This document shows positions 15,822 to 25,596 of a stretch of DNA of 38,239 nucleotides, piece after piece. Within the stretch, counting starts at the first letter, position 1. Every line of letters starts with the position of its first letter. The stretch spans positions 1-38,239 of the forward strand of contig JALSLR010000087.1 in NCBI GenBank assembly GCA_026988245.1, written 5' to 3'. The stretch comes from Sulfurimonas sp. Lineage in GTDB: Bacteria > Campylobacterota > Campylobacteria > Campylobacterales > Sulfurimonadaceae. The notes under the pieces were generated by a model that did no database searches, had not been told where the DNA came from, and worked only from the letters and a program-made list of their open reading frames with translations. The position numbers were made by a program, and so were the translations under genes.

Positions 15822-16727
15822 ATGGTTACATTAGATATACAGCAGTTTTCTGAGGGGCGTACAAAAGCTCGTGCATATTTTTGCTATCTATTTTCTAAAA
15901 ATATTCCAAATAGGCTTCCCTCCCTAAGTGTTGAGATGATTATGCCTCGTTTGTTGAAAATAAAGGCAGATTTAGAAAACTGTGAAGGGGTATATCTACT
16001 TGATTATAAGGGTGTTCAAATCACACCTACTTTTACTGCAAATGGACAAATAGATGATGATGCAGGAAAAATAAGAGCTGATAGAGCTTACTACTATCGA
16101 GCAGTGCGTGAGGGTAGATGTAGTATAACTGACCCATATCCTTCTCTTATTACTCAGGAATTGACGGTAACTTCATCTCAGCCAATTTACTGTGAAAATG
16201 GAAATTTAAAATACGTTGCATGTTTAGATATGCCTTTGAGTGAAGTGATAAAAATCTCACATCTTAATAAATCAGATGCTTTCTTCTCAAAGTTTTTTAA
16301 ATTTTCTTATGCTTTATTTGCTTTTGCACTTATTGCAGTTGCTTTGCTTCTTTTTGTGAGTGGTGTCCAAAGTTTCTTTTTAAATGAAATCTCATCATCT
16401 CATTTAGTTATTGACGATATGTTTAAAGCAACTATCTTACTTACCCTATCCTTGGCTATTTTTGATTTAGCAAAAACTATTATAGAAGAAGAGATACTTG
16501 GACGACATAAGGAACAAGATGTCTCTGGACCACATAAAACGATGGTGAAGTTTTTAGGTTCCATCATCATTGCCCTTTCTATTGAAGCTTTGATGCTGGT
16601 ATTTAAGTTCGCTCTTACTGATCCAGAAAAGCTGATGTCTGCTACTTACATTATTGGGGGTGTAGCTTTACTCTTGGTTAGTTTAGCAGTTTATATAAAA
16701 TTTACAAAAGTGAAGCATAACGCATGA
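15822..16727 (+). CDS. pglG: PglG-like integral membrane protein with PDC-type sensor domain
   Basis: 301 residues from the ATG at 15822, which has an AAAGGGA-type site upstream; a TTG 18 nt earlier overlaps that site. Residues about 1-145 look like a PDC/Cache-type sensor fold (GVYLLDYKGVQITPTF, RADRAYYYRAVREGRCSITD, KYVACLDMPL). Four membrane helices follow. C. jejuni PglG, of unknown function, has this size and topology and lies by cheY. I use that recalled synteny for the name; no glycosylation gene is nearby, so the name should not be read as function. The stop overlaps the hisH start by 4 nt (ATGA). Confidence 0.6.
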   Translation: MVTLDIQQFSEGRTKARAYFCYLFSKNIPNRLPSLSVEMIMPRLLKIKADLENCEGVYLLDYKGVQITPTFTANGQIDDDAGKIRADRAYYYRAVREGRCSITDPYPSLITQELTVTSSQPIYCENGNLKYVACLDMPLSEVIKISHLNKSDAFFSKFFKFSYALFAFALIAVALLLFVSGVQSFFLNEISSSHLVIDDMFKATILLTLSLAIFDLAKTIIEEEILGRHKEQDVSGPHKTMVKFLGSIIIALSIEALMLVFKFALTDPEKLMSATYIIGGVALLLVSLAVYIKFTKVKHNA

Positions 16728-17335
16728 TAGGGATAGTTGATTACAATATGGGAAATTTAGCAAGTGTACAAAATGCTTTTGCATCTTTAGGTGAAGAAAC
16801 AGTAGTTGAAAGTGACCCTGCTAAATTTAAAAATTATGATAAATTGATACTTCCGGGTGTGGGCGCTTTTGGTGATGCTATGCAACACCTTCGCGAACGT
16901 AACATGATAGAACCCTTACAAGCCTACGCTTTAAGTGGAAAGTATATGTTAGGCATCTGTCTTGGTATGCAACTTTTGTTTGAATCAAGTAGGGAGTTTG
17001 GAGAACATGAAGGTCTTAGCATCATAAAAGGTCATGTTACAGCTTTTGATGCTAATAAGTTTAGTGAACCTCTGAAAATCCCTCACATGGGTTGGAACAG
17101 AATGTTTACGAATAAGCATTCTCTTTTTGATGATTTAGACGAAAAACATTATCTTTATTTTGTTCATACTTATCATGTGAATTGTACTCATGAAGATGAT
17201 ATTATTGGGCGTACAAATTATGGCTATGAATTTACTTCAGCGGTCGCTCATAAGAATGTAATGGGTATCCAGCCTCACCCGGAGAAAAGCCATGAAAATG
17301 GTTTGAAAATACTTAAAAACTTTATAAAACTATAG
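16724..17335 (+). CDS. hisH: Imidazole glycerol phosphate synthase, glutamine amidotransferase subunit
   Basis: 203 residues, normal. HisH releases ammonia from glutamine and channels it to HisF, forming IGP and AICAR in histidine synthesis. The class I amidotransferase triad is visible: nucleophile Cys79 in [13 protein letters not shown], and the His/Glu pair in QPHPEKS near 186-190. The oxyanion region [11 protein letters not shown] is intact. The gene overlaps the upstream membrane-protein gene by 4 nt and is 10 nt ahead of hisA. hisF is not in the window. Confidence 0.96.
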   Translation: MIGIVDYNMGNLASVQNAFASLGEETVVESDPAKFKNYDKLILPGVGAFGDAMQHLRERNMIEPLQAYALSGKYMLGICLGMQLLFESSREFGEHEGLSIIKGHVTAFDANKFSEPLKIPHMGWNRMFTNKHSLFDDLDEKHYLYFVHTYHVNCTHEDDIIGRTNYGYEFTSAVAHKNVMGIQPHPEKSHENGLKILKNFIKL

Positions 17336-17345
17336 GAAAATATTT

Positions 17346-18056
17346 ATGACTTTATATCCCGCAATCGATTTAAAAGATGGAAAAGCAGTACGCCTTACAA
17401 AAGGTTTAATGGATAGTGCGAAGATTTACTCAGATGAGCCTTGGCAATTAGTGAAAAAATTTGAAGAGATGGGTACCCAATGGGTACATTTAGTTGATTT
17501 AAATGGTGCTTTTGCAGGGGAACCTAAAAATCTAGAAGAGATTATAAAAATTCGTGCAAATTGTAATGTAAAGTTAGAGTTGGGTGGTGGTATTCGTGAT
17601 GAAGCAACAATCCAAAAAATGCTTCAAATCGGGATAGATAGGATTATTTTAGGAAGTATTGCTGTTAAAGATGCTGAGTTTGTAAAAGATATGGCAGCAA
17701 AATATCCTATAGCTGTAGGGATAGATGCCATTGATGGTTTTGTAGCAGTTGAAGGTTGGGGAGAAGTAAGCTCAATGAAGGCAACTGACTTAGCAAAAGA
17801 GTTTGCAAATGCAGGGGTTGAAGCTATTATATGTACAGATGTTGGTAAAGATGGTACGCTCTCAGGGGTAAATGTAGACTTTACTGTTGAGATTGCAAAA
17901 GCGAGTGGTGTGAGTACTATAGCAAGTGGTGGTGTTAAAGATGAAGAGGACATAACAGCACTTATAGCTACGGGTGAAGTCGATGGTGTTATCATAGGTA
18001 AGGCGTATTATGAAGGTAGACTAGATTTGCCAAAAATGTTTAAATTACTGAGTTAA
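17346..18056 (+). CDS. hisA: Phosphoribosylformimino-5-aminoimidazole carboxamide ribotide isomerase
   Basis: 236 residues, the usual TIM-barrel length. HisA opens the ribose ring of ProFAR to give PRFAR (Amadori rearrangement), the substrate of HisF. The catalytic Asp8 lies in [14 protein letters not shown] and the second Asp near 127 in AVGIDAIDG. Phosphate-binding loops LELGGGIR and [12 protein letters not shown] are intact. AGGAAAA just upstream acts as ribosome binding site. Confidence 0.97.
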   Translation: MTLYPAIDLKDGKAVRLTKGLMDSAKIYSDEPWQLVKKFEEMGTQWVHLVDLNGAFAGEPKNLEEIIKIRANCNVKLELGGGIRDEATIQKMLQIGIDRIILGSIAVKDAEFVKDMAAKYPIAVGIDAIDGFVAVEGWGEVSSMKATDLAKEFANAGVEAIICTDVGKDGTLSGVNVDFTVEIAKASGVSTIASGGVKDEEDITALIATGEVDGVIIGKAYYEGRLDLPKMFKLLS

Positions 18057-18101
18057 TATAAATAAAACCAAAATTTTGTTATCATAATGGTAATAATTTT
18101 A

Positions 18102-18107
18102 TAAAAT
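18102..18107 (+). promoter_or_regulatory. Possible -10 box of cheY
   Basis: TAAAAT within TTTATAAAATG in the 72-nt AT-rich gap after hisA, 21 nt before the cheY start. A second candidate (TATCAT) is at 18080-18085. Confidence 0.35.
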
Positions 18108-18128
18108 GTTAGAAAAAAAGGATTTTAG

Positions 18129-18503
18129 TTGAAGATACTTGTTGTTGATGATAGTTCTACAATGCGTCGTATTATAAAAAATACTCTTGCTCGTTTAGGT
18201 TATAAAGATATCTTAGAAGGTGCTGATGGTGTTGAAGGTTGGAATGAGATGGATGCGAATCCAGATATCGAGATGCTAATCACTGACTGGAATATGCCTG
18301 AAATGAATGGACTAGAACTTGTGAAAAAAGTTCGCTCTGATGAGCGTTTCGTAGATTTACCAATTATTATGGTAACTACAGAGGGTGGAAAGTCTGAAGT
18401 TATTACAGCCCTTAAAGCTGGTGTCAACAACTACATTGTGAAACCATTTACACCACAAGTTCTAAAAGAAAAACTTGCAGTTGTGATGGGTGTTGAGGAG
18501 TAA
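18129..18503 (+). CDS. cheY: Chemotaxis response regulator CheY
   Basis: 124 residues, a single receiver domain, from a TTG start with AAGGA 6 nt upstream (18118-18122). CheY phosphorylated by CheA binds FliM and changes flagellar rotation. Key residues are present: acidic Asp7/Asp8, phospho-acceptor Asp53 in LITDWNMPEMNG, Thr83 in IMVTTEGG, and Lys105 in YIVKPFTP. The whole sequence is of the epsilonproteobacterial CheY type, and cheY-prmA-ftsH is an order I recall from C. jejuni. No cheA or cheW is near. Confidence 0.94.
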   Translation: MKILVVDDSSTMRRIIKNTLARLGYKDILEGADGVEGWNEMDANPDIEMLITDWNMPEMNGLELVKKVRSDERFVDLPIIMVTTEGGKSEVITALKAGVNNYIVKPFTPQVLKEKLAVVMGVEE

Positions 18504-18520
18504 TGGGCATAGCATTATAA
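18503..18520 (+). CDS. Five-codon linking reading frame between cheY and prmA (tentative)
   Basis: ATG overlaps the cheY stop as TAATG and its own stop overlaps the prmA ATG as TAATG; the product would be MGIAL. GAGGAG at 18495-18500 is 2 nt from this ATG but 19 nt from the prmA ATG, so ribosomes might enter here and re-initiate on prmA. Confidence 0.25.
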   Translation: MGIAL

Positions 18521-19347
18521 TGGAAGAGTTCTATTATGAACTCACTATCAAAGTGTCATCTCACCTAGACCTTTTTAGAGATTTTTTAGATGATACAGTT
18601 GATGTTGGCTTTGAAGAGATTGATAACGGTTTCATTGTTAGAAGTGAAGATGACTTGGAAACACTGGCATGGGGACTTGAACAGTTTTGTGAAGCACTCT
18701 CAAAAGCACTCTCAACAAGTGTAGAATGTGAATGTTCTCAAAAAAAACTAGAAAATAATGACTGGGTAAAAACCTATCAAAAAAGTATTGAAGCGCTCCA
18801 GATAGAAAATTTTTATATTCACCCTACATGGGATGAACCGAGTGATAGCTTAATCAATATAGAAATAGACCCAGCCTTAGCTTTTGGTACTGGACATCAC
18901 CCAACAACAGCTTCTTCACTTAGAGCAATCTCTAAGTATGTCAGTAAAGATTCTACAGTCTTAGACGTAGGTTGTGGAAGTGGAATACTAGGAGTGGGTG
19001 CATTAAAATTAGGGGCAACAGTTGACGCTTGTGATACCGATATAGTCTCAGTTGAAAATACCTTGGTGAATGCTAAGCTTAATCAGGTAGAGTTTCGTGA
19101 TGTTTGGGAAGGTTCATGTTCCTTAACAAGCGAAAAGTATGATGTCGTTGTTGCAAATATTGTAGCAGATGTTTTAACCTTTATCGCAAAAGATTTAAAA
19201 GATGCTATGAAAGAGAATGGCGTCTTAGTTCTTTCAGGTATTTTAGATAAGTATGAAGATAAAGTGTTACGATTTTATAAAGATATGAATATAGTTCAAA
19301 GAATAGCTCAAAAAGAGTGGGTTACTTTGATATTAAACAAAGGATAG
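18520..19347 (+). CDS. prmA: Ribosomal protein L11 methyltransferase
   Basis: 275 residues from the ATG at 18520; an in-frame GTG at 18490 would lie inside cheY and add residues unlike the family. PrmA trimethylates ribosomal protein L11 using S-adenosylmethionine. A small N-terminal recognition domain (about 1-110) is followed by a Rossmann methyltransferase with FGTGHHPTTASSLRAI, SAM motif I VLDVGCGSGILGVGALKLGA and the NPPY-like VVVANIVADVL. The start lacks a well-placed ribosome binding site. Ten nt separate it from ftsH. Confidence 0.93.
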   Translation: MEEFYYELTIKVSSHLDLFRDFLDDTVDVGFEEIDNGFIVRSEDDLETLAWGLEQFCEALSKALSTSVECECSQKKLENNDWVKTYQKSIEALQIENFYIHPTWDEPSDSLINIEIDPALAFGTGHHPTTASSLRAISKYVSKDSTVLDVGCGSGILGVGALKLGATVDACDTDIVSVENTLVNAKLNQVEFRDVWEGSCSLTSEKYDVVVANIVADVLTFIAKDLKDAMKENGVLVLSGILDKYEDKVLRFYKDMNIVQRIAQKEWVTLILNKG

Positions 19348-19356
19348 GACTGCGTA

Positions 19357-21330
19357 ATGCAAAACAATCAAAACAATAATAAAAATAATAACAATAATAA
19401 CAATAATTTTTTTAATCAAAATCCACTAATAACATTTGCAATATTTTCAGTAGTAATCATACTGCTTTTTAAAGCACTTGTTGGTGAAAATGCTACGATG
19501 AGTAATGCACAAGGAACTTCGCAAAGATCCAAACAGGTGACATACTCTGAGTTAAAAAGCCTTATCTCTTCAAAAAGTTTAACGAAGGTAGAAATCGGGC
19601 AAAGCTACATAAGAGCTAAGGGCACAGATGGTTCTACTTATACAACTAGAATTGTAAGAGGTGATACAGAATTAGTCAAGGAATTAGAAAAGCAAGGGAT
19701 AGCATATACTGGTTTTAGTGAAACAAACTGGTTTACCGAGATGTTTGGCTGGCTATTTCCTTTCTTAATCATTATGGGCTTATGGTTGTTCTTTGCTGGG
19801 CGTATGCAAAAAAGTATGGGTGGCGGTATCCTTGGTATGGGTGGAAGCAAGAATATGATAAATTCTGAAAAACCAACAACTAAATTTGATGATGTAGCTG
19901 GAGTTGAAGAAGCCAAAGAGGAAGTTCAAGAAATCGTGGACTTTTTAAAGCATCCTGCCCGCTACGTTGAGATTGGTGCTAAAATACCTAAAGGTGTACT
20001 TCTTGTTGGAAGTCCTGGTACTGGTAAGACACTTCTAGCAAAAGCAGTAGCTGGTGAAGCTGATGTTCCATTTTTTTCGGTAACTGGTTCTAGTTTTATA
20101 GAGATGTTTGTTGGTGTTGGTGCTGCACGTGTACGTGACCTGTTTGAGCAAGCAAAAAAAGATGCTCCAAGTATCATCTTTATCGATGAAATTGATGCTA
20201 TTGGAAAAAGCCGTGCATCTGGTGGTATGATGGGTGGTAATGATGAACGAGAGCAAACTCTTAATCAACTCCTAGCTGAGATGGATGGTTTTGGAACAAA
20301 TACTCCTGTTATCATTCTTGCTGCTACAAATAGACCAGAGATTCTTGACCAAGCACTTCTTCGTCCTGGTCGTTTTGATAGACAGGTTTTAGTAGATAAA
20401 CCTGATTTTGAGGGCCGTGTTAAAATTTTAAAAGTGCACATGAAAGATGTTAAAATGGATGCTGATGTAGAGATAGAAGCTATCGCCACACTAACGGCTG
20501 GTTTAGCCGGAGCTGATTTGGCAAACATTATAAATGAAGCTGCATTATTAGCTGGTAGAAAAAGTCAAAAAACAGTGAAGCAACAAGACTTGTTTGAGTC
20601 AGTAGAACGAGCTTTAGCCGGACTTGCTAAAAAATCAAGGCGTATAAATCCTAAAGAGAAAAAAATAGTAGCTTACCATGAGAGTGGTCACGCACTTCTT
20701 GCTGAAACGACTAAGGGTGCTAAAAAAGTTTCTAAAGTTTCTATCGTTCCTCGTGGACTTGCGGCTCTAGGATATACTCTCAATAAGCCAGAAGAGAACA
20801 AATACATGATGCAAATGCATGAGATGTGGGCAGAAGTTGACGTTCTACTTGGTGGTCGTGCAGCAGAAGAGATCTTCATAGGTGAAATCTCTACTGGTGC
20901 AGGAAATGATCTTGAACGTGCTACTGATATCATAAAATCAATGGTACAAACATATGGTATGAGTGATGTAGCTGGACTCATGGTTCTTGAAAAATCTCGT
21001 CAATCATTTTTAGCTAACGGTATGCCAGCAGCTCGTGAATATAGTGAAAAAATGGCACAAGAGAGTGATGAATTTATTAAAAAATCATTAGATGAACATT
21101 ATAAGTTAGTACTTGTTAGACTGCAAGAGTATAAAGATGCTATAGAAGATATAGTAAAATTACTCTATAAAAAAGAAAATATCACTGGTGAAGAAGTGCG
21201 TGATATTATCATTGATTTTGAAAAAGCTAATGATATTGAAACTAAAGTAGAATATTCTCAAAACGAGATAGAAGAAGAGTTAAAGCAAGATGCTAAAATG
21301 GCAGAAGATAAGCCAAAAGAAGAAAAGTAA
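19357..21330 (+). CDS. ftsH: ATP-dependent zinc metalloprotease FtsH
   Basis: 657 residues, normal. FtsH is a hexameric inner-membrane AAA+ protease that removes misfolded membrane proteins and short-lived regulators. Two membrane helices (about 23-41 and 130-147) flank a periplasmic domain. Walker A GSPGTGKT begins near 219, Walker [12 protein letters not shown], the second region of homology with the Arg finger [11 protein letters not shown], and zinc site H441-ESG-H445 with a third acidic ligand in [12 protein letters not shown] are intact. The first 21 residues are mostly Asn and Gln, encoded by an AAT/AAC-rich tract prone to length change. The C-terminus is acidic and lysine-rich. Confidence 0.98.
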   Translation: MQNNQNNNKNNNNNNNNFFNQNPLITFAIFSVVIILLFKALVGENATMSNAQGTSQRSKQVTYSELKSLISSKSLTKVEIGQSYIRAKGTDGSTYTTRIVRGDTELVKELEKQGIAYTGFSETNWFTEMFGWLFPFLIIMGLWLFFAGRMQKSMGGGILGMGGSKNMINSEKPTTKFDDVAGVEEAKEEVQEIVDFLKHPARYVEIGAKIPKGVLLVGSPGTGKTLLAKAVAGEADVPFFSVTGSSFIEMFVGVGAARVRDLFEQAKKDAPSIIFIDEIDAIGKSRASGGMMGGNDEREQTLNQLLAEMDGFGTNTPVIILAATNRPEILDQALLRPGRFDRQVLVDKPDFEGRVKILKVHMKDVKMDADVEIEAIATLTAGLAGADLANIINEAALLAGRKSQKTVKQQDLFESVERALAGLAKKSRRINPKEKKIVAYHESGHALLAETTKGAKKVSKVSIVPRGLAALGYTLNKPEENKYMMQMHEMWAEVDVLLGGRAAEEIFIGEISTGAGNDLERATDIIKSMVQTYGMSDVAGLMVLEKSRQSFLANGMPAAREYSEKMAQESDEFIKKSLDEHYKLVLVRLQEYKDAIEDIVKLLYKKENITGEEVRDIIIDFEKANDIETKVEYSQNEIEEELKQDAKMAEDKPKEEK

Positions 21331-21342
21331 GTTTTTACTTTT
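21323..21342 (+). terminator. Intrinsic terminator after ftsH
   Basis: AAAAGTAA and TTACTTTT form an 8-bp stem with loop GTTT, covering the ftsH stop codon, followed by a pyrimidine-rich tail with several T-runs (GCTTTCTTTCTTTTT). It overlaps the end of the convergent TPR gene. Confidence 0.6.
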
Positions 21343-23668
21343 GCTTTCTTTCTTTTTCTCCATAAAGTAAATCTGTATCTATTTCAAAGTTAAAATAGTT
21401 TGATGTAAATCCTTCATCCCCAATTTGCTTCAACTGTATCGTAGCTCCACGATTATTTTTTTCTTCTAAATATAATAAACCAAGTGCATATCTAGCCTCT
21501 TTAAAAGTTTTATTTTTCATTTTAGATAATTCAAGTAAGGCTATAGCATTTGCATGATGCTCTGCTGCAGTAGAAGCTACCGCGCCTAAAAATAAAGTAT
21601 ACCCATCTCTTACCTTTAAATCATCTATGATGTGATTATAGAGCACATAAGATTCCTCATATGCCTTGTCAAATAAACATGCAAGGGCTAAAGCACTGTT
21701 GAGTTCATGAGTATCGTTACTTGTAGATTCTAAAACGTCTCGAAGTTGACGTCGCAAATAAAATAGTCTTCCTATATTTAAGGTTTGGCGTACATAAAGG
21801 TACCTAGTAACATAGGGACCATAATATAAGTCATTGTATGATAAATGAATATCTTTTAAGTAGTTTGTAACGGCAAATGCATATTTTTTAGGTTTCAAGT
21901 CTTTAAAGTGTGCATCTATATACATGAGATGTGGGAGAATATCGTTTGGAAACAGAGTAATTAAAGCAGTCGTTGCTTTTTTAGCGATAGGACTCTTGAT
22001 TTCAGTTGCTATAATGGCCTCAAGAGCGAGATAAAAAGGTTTTTGTTTATAGCTATTGTCTAGCCAATCCACTGCACTGATAGTATTGTTATCCGCGATA
22101 TATAAGATAGTACGAAGTAAGTCCATCTCTTCATTATCTTCTTCTAAGGTGATATACTCTTTAATGTTTGCTTTTAATCGACGATGCTCTTTATCTATAA
22201 GTTGGGCAGTCATAACTGCATATATACCTGAAAGATAGTTTTTTGCGTCAAGGTGGTATGAAGTCAAGAAGTGTTTATGTGCTTTTTGCATATTCCCCAT
22301 CTGTGCGTAAGTAAGTGCTAGGTTATAGTGCAAGATAGAATGCTTAGGTTGAATGATCGAGAGTTCTTGCAGAAGAGTATTTGCCTCTCTTATTTTAAAC
22401 TTAAGTGCCATTTTAATGGCTTTTACTATACCTTTGTTGACAGATGAGGAGGATGCACTTTTTTCAAGATAAGCTTTTGCATTGCTGATACTATCAACAT
22501 AGATATTTGTAGTTCCTTTTTTGATATTTGTTAAAGTATGCTCAGCATTGAAAATTCTATAAGGAGAAAAATAAAATATTTTTTGATACTTAATCATTTT
22601 AGACGAGTATACTTCATCTCTGTAAATTGCTTGTGCTTTGAGTGTATCAAAAAGTTCATCTTTGAGAGACACTTTTATAGGGTAGGGTTTATACACTTCT
22701 TCTGGAAACATATCTGTCGTATTTTGTATAAGTGTGCCTGCTGAAGTAATCATGCCAGATTTCAGGTATATATAGCTAAGTGCCAATGCCGCTTTTACTG
22801 GTTGTATGTTTTTTTGAATAGCTTCGTTTAAATACTTTTTAGACAACTCTATATCACCCGTTCTCGCATATAAAAGACCTAAAGTAAAACTATCATCGTT
22901 ATCATAGTCTTTTTCTAATGCCTCTATGGCATCGTAATTATTATCAAATAATGCACTGATTTTAGCATTGAGATGTTTTTGTACATTTAGATATTCATCA
23001 GTAGTTGGATTTTTGAGAGCACTAAGTGCCTCAAGATAATTACTTTTATAGTACTGTATAAGGGTGTAGTAGTATGAGTAAAGAGGTGCATCAATCTCTT
23101 GGGGTAGATATGCATACGCTAAGTTAATATAGTAATTAAATGATTTTTTATCCTCAAGGTGAAGGGAACAAACAGCTGCATTTATAGCGCTTACACATCT
23201 TTTTTCTCCATTATTTATGGCATTGGAAAATGATTTTAGGGCTACGTTATATTGTTTATTTTTTAATTGTGCAACGCCGAGATTGTATTGAGATATTGAC
23301 TCACTAAATTGTGCAATTTTTTCATATAGAAAAAGTGCTTTTTCATGTGAACCGTTGGAGTAAAGATAGTTGGCTTTTGCTATCATATTTTCTAACTTAC
23401 TTAATTTTATCGGTTTTGTAGTGTCTTCATTTAGTCTTTCCTCTATAAAATCCAAAGATAATTCTTCTTGTGGTTTCTGCTCAGAACTAAGAGCCAAAAT
23501 GAGAGAAATGATAATGAGAAGAACAACGACAAATCCAATTATGCCAAAGATAAGGGCTTTGTTCTTATTGTTTGAACTTGTCTTGAGTGGTACAACTTCT
23601 TCAATGTCATCAGAACCTGCAGCATCACTCTCTTCAATGATTATAATTTCTTCTTCAAGTTCAGCCAT
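21335..23668 (-). CDS. pflB: PflB-like flagellar motor accessory protein (TPR)
   Basis: 777 residues. An acidic cytoplasmic tail (1-37), a single membrane helix (about 38-60), then a long periplasmic region of tetratricopeptide-like helical pairs (for example SISQYNLGVAQLKNKQYNVA, LHYNLALTYAQMGNMQKAHK). This matches PflB (Cj0390, about 820 residues) of C. jejuni, which forms part of the periplasmic disc scaffold needed to fit stators into the wide flagellar motor. There Cj0390 lies next to serS; here serS is one gene further on the same strand. The naming rests on topology and recalled synteny, not a search. No flagellar gene is adjacent. Confidence 0.6.
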   Translation of the reverse strand: MAELEEEIIIIEESDAAGSDDIEEVVPLKTSSNNKNKALIFGIIGFVVVLLIIISLILALSSEQKPQEELSLDFIEERLNEDTTKPIKLSKLENMIAKANYLYSNGSHEKALFLYEKIAQFSESISQYNLGVAQLKNKQYNVALKSFSNAINNGEKRCVSAINAAVCSLHLEDKKSFNYYINLAYAYLPQEIDAPLYSYYYTLIQYYKSNYLEALSALKNPTTDEYLNVQKHLNAKISALFDNNYDAIEALEKDYDNDDSFTLGLLYARTGDIELSKKYLNEAIQKNIQPVKAALALSYIYLKSGMITSAGTLIQNTTDMFPEEVYKPYPIKVSLKDELFDTLKAQAIYRDEVYSSKMIKYQKIFYFSPYRIFNAEHTLTNIKKGTTNIYVDSISNAKAYLEKSASSSSVNKGIVKAIKMALKFKIREANTLLQELSIIQPKHSILHYNLALTYAQMGNMQKAHKHFLTSYHLDAKNYLSGIYAVMTAQLIDKEHRRLKANIKEYITLEEDNEEMDLLRTILYIADNNTISAVDWLDNSYKQKPFYLALEAIIATEIKSPIAKKATTALITLFPNDILPHLMYIDAHFKDLKPKKYAFAVTNYLKDIHLSYNDLYYGPYVTRYLYVRQTLNIGRLFYLRRQLRDVLESTSNDTHELNSALALACLFDKAYEESYVLYNHIIDDLKVRDGYTLFLGAVASTAAEHHANAIALLELSKMKNKTFKEARYALGLLYLEEKNNRGATIQLKQIGDEGFTSNYFNFEIDTDLLYGEKERKQK

Positions 23669-23734
23669 TATTGCCCTTAGTTGTTATACTCCAATAATAG
23701 CAAAAAAAGTACCAAAATTCAAATAAATTTTTGG

Positions 23735-23740
23735 TATAAT
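23735..23740 (+). promoter_or_regulatory. -10 box of the haem protein gene
   Basis: TATAAT in TTGGTATAATTTT, 24 nt before the GTG start at 23765. AAGGA (23754-23758) lies between. Confidence 0.6.
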
Positions 23741-23764
23741 TTTAAAAAATATGAAGGATATGCT

Positions 23765-24328
23765 GTGAAATATATATATTTGTTTGTACTATTAGTATTA
23801 GGTGCACCATTTTTAAGTGCTACAACAAACCAAGAGGTGATGCAAGAGGCAAAGGGTGCTATCCAAAAAATGGGTAAAGCTCTTAAGTCAAACATGAAAA
23901 AAAACATGAAAGCAGGAGGCCCTCTTCAAGCGGCAAAGTTTTGTTCGCAAGAAGCTTCAAATATTGAAAAAAAGATAAATGCAAGTTATAAGGATGGTGT
24001 AAGTGTAAAAAGAATTTCCCTTAAGTACCGAAATCCAAATAACAAGCCATCAGCAGATGAGCTCAAAGTACTCCAAAGTATTGAAAATGACATCGCGGTA
24101 CATAAAAAAGTACCAAAAATGATAGTGAAAAAAATAGCACCAAATCACTATAAAGTTTACAAGCCAATGTTTATTCAAAAAGCTGTATGTTTAACATGCC
24201 ATGGTGATGCTAAGACAAGAAGTATAGAGGCATATACACTCATAAAAGAGAAATATCCACACGACTTAGCAGTAAATTATAAAGAGGGTGACTTTAGAGG
24301 GGCTATGGTTGCAGAGATTGTAAAGTAG
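23765..24328 (+). CDS. Exported Tll0287-like (DUF3365) c-type haem protein
   Basis: 187 residues from a GTG start, chosen because AAGGA is 6 nt upstream and the signal peptide then begins at residue 1 (KYIYLFVLLVLGAPFLSA). One haem-binding motif C142-LT-C145-H146 is followed by GDAKTR, and the fold signs of the Tll0287-like domain (AAKFCSQEASNI, SLKYRNPNNKP) are clear. This domain is a Cache/PAS-like c-haem sensor, found alone or in front of kinases. As a free periplasmic protein it could be an electron carrier or a redox or gas sensor. It is divergent from the pflB-like gene. Confidence 0.82.
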   Translation: MKYIYLFVLLVLGAPFLSATTNQEVMQEAKGAIQKMGKALKSNMKKNMKAGGPLQAAKFCSQEASNIEKKINASYKDGVSVKRISLKYRNPNNKPSADELKVLQSIENDIAVHKKVPKMIVKKIAPNHYKVYKPMFIQKAVCLTCHGDAKTRSIEAYTLIKEKYPHDLAVNYKEGDFRGAMVAEIVK

Positions 24329-24338
24329 ATACTTTACA
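24319..24338. terminator. Hairpin between the haem protein gene and serS
   Basis: TGTAAAGTA and TACTTTACA form a 9-bp palindrome separated by 2 nt, covering the stop codon of the haem protein gene. Neither side has a strong T-run, so termination is only a suggestion. Confidence 0.3.
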
Positions 24339-25584
24339 TCTCTAAGTAAGGTTTTAAGACCTTAGGAATATCGATACTTCCATCTTCATTTTGGTTGTTT
24401 TCCATGATAGCTACAAGTGTACGTCCAACAGCAAGAGCTGAACCATTGAGTGTGTTTACAAAAGTATTTTTCTTTCCATCTTTATAACGAATTTTTGCTC
24501 GTCTTGCTTGGAAGTCTCTTGTGTTTGAGATAGAAGATATTTCACGGTACTGATTTTGTCCCGGTAACCATACTTCGATATCTACAGTTTTTGCTGCTCC
24601 AAAGCCTAAGTCCCCTGTGCAAAGTTGCACTAAACGGTGAGGAAGTTCTAGGGCTGTGAGTATATCAGATGCACACTCTACCATCTCATTAAAAATAGTG
24701 TCACTTGTTTCAGACTTTGTGACGCAGACTAACTCAACCTTGTGAAATTGATGTTGTCGTATCATTCCTCTTGTGTCACGTCCAGCAGCTCCTGCTTCTT
24801 TTCTATAGCATGATGTATAGCCTGTCATCTTGATAGGGAGGTCTTCATAGGGGATGATTTCATCTTGAAAAAGGTTGGTTAGCGGTACTTCAGCGGTGGG
24901 TATCATAAACATATCTTGTCCCTCTATCTTGTAGAGATCATTTTCAAATTTTGGAAGTTGACCAGTACCTTCTAGGGCAGTTCTATTTACCATATGGGGT
25001 ACACTGACTTCATGAAAACCACGTTTAGCATTAAAGTTGAGCATGAAGTTGATGAGTGCACGTTCGAGTTTTGCACCCATATCGTATGAGACACTAAAGC
25101 GACTTCCTGAGAGTTTTGCACCACGTTCAAAGTCTATCCAACCATTTTCTTGGGCAAGTTCCCAATGCTCTTTTGGTTGAAAGCTAAACTCACGAGGGCT
25201 TAGTACTTTTTTGAGTTCTACATTATCATCTTCGTTTTCACCATCTGGAACTTCATCGTCAGGCATATTTGGTATAGCCATAGCAAGTTTTTCGAGTGCC
25301 TCTTGTTTTTGCCGTTGGATATCTAGTGCTTCTGCGATAACTATCTTGTTAGCATCAACACGAGCTTTAAGTTCACTTATGTCTTTACCTTCGCGTTTAT
25401 ATTGACCAAACTCTTTACTCATAGAGTTTTGTAAAGCTTGAAGTGTTTCAAATGATGCTTTAGCTTTTTTTAACTCTTCATTTGCTTCTTTAAGACTCTC
25501 TAACATCTCAGCATCTACGCCTTTACGCATAAGTTTTCTACTTACTTCATCAAAATCTTTTTGTACTAGTTTTAAATCTATCAA
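24334..25584 (-). CDS. serS: Seryl-tRNA synthetase
   Basis: 416 residues, normal. SerRS charges tRNA-Ser with serine in the cytoplasm. The N-terminal antiparallel coiled-coil arm (about 25-100) that grips the long variable arm is visible, followed by class II motifs: motif 2 in [27 protein letters not shown] and motif 3 in [18 protein letters not shown] (given here in part). The start is TTG at 25584 with AGGAAAG 5 nt upstream; no ATG fits the conserved MIDLKLV opening. Twelve nt separate it from the upstream metF-type gene. Confidence 0.97.
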   Translation of the reverse strand: MIDLKLVQKDFDEVSRKLMRKGVDAEMLESLKEANEELKKAKASFETLQALQNSMSKEFGQYKREGKDISELKARVDANKIVIAEALDIQRQKQEALEKLAMAIPNMPDDEVPDGENEDDNVELKKVLSPREFSFQPKEHWELAQENGWIDFERGAKLSGSRFSVSYDMGAKLERALINFMLNFNAKRGFHEVSVPHMVNRTALEGTGQLPKFENDLYKIEGQDMFMIPTAEVPLTNLFQDEIIPYEDLPIKMTGYTSCYRKEAGAAGRDTRGMIRQHQFHKVELVCVTKSETSDTIFNEMVECASDILTALELPHRLVQLCTGDLGFGAAKTVDIEVWLPGQNQYREISSISNTRDFQARRAKIRYKDGKKNTFVNTLNGSALAVGRTLVAIMENNQNEDGSIDIPKVLKPYLEM

Positions 25585-25596
25585 TTTTCTTTCCTA

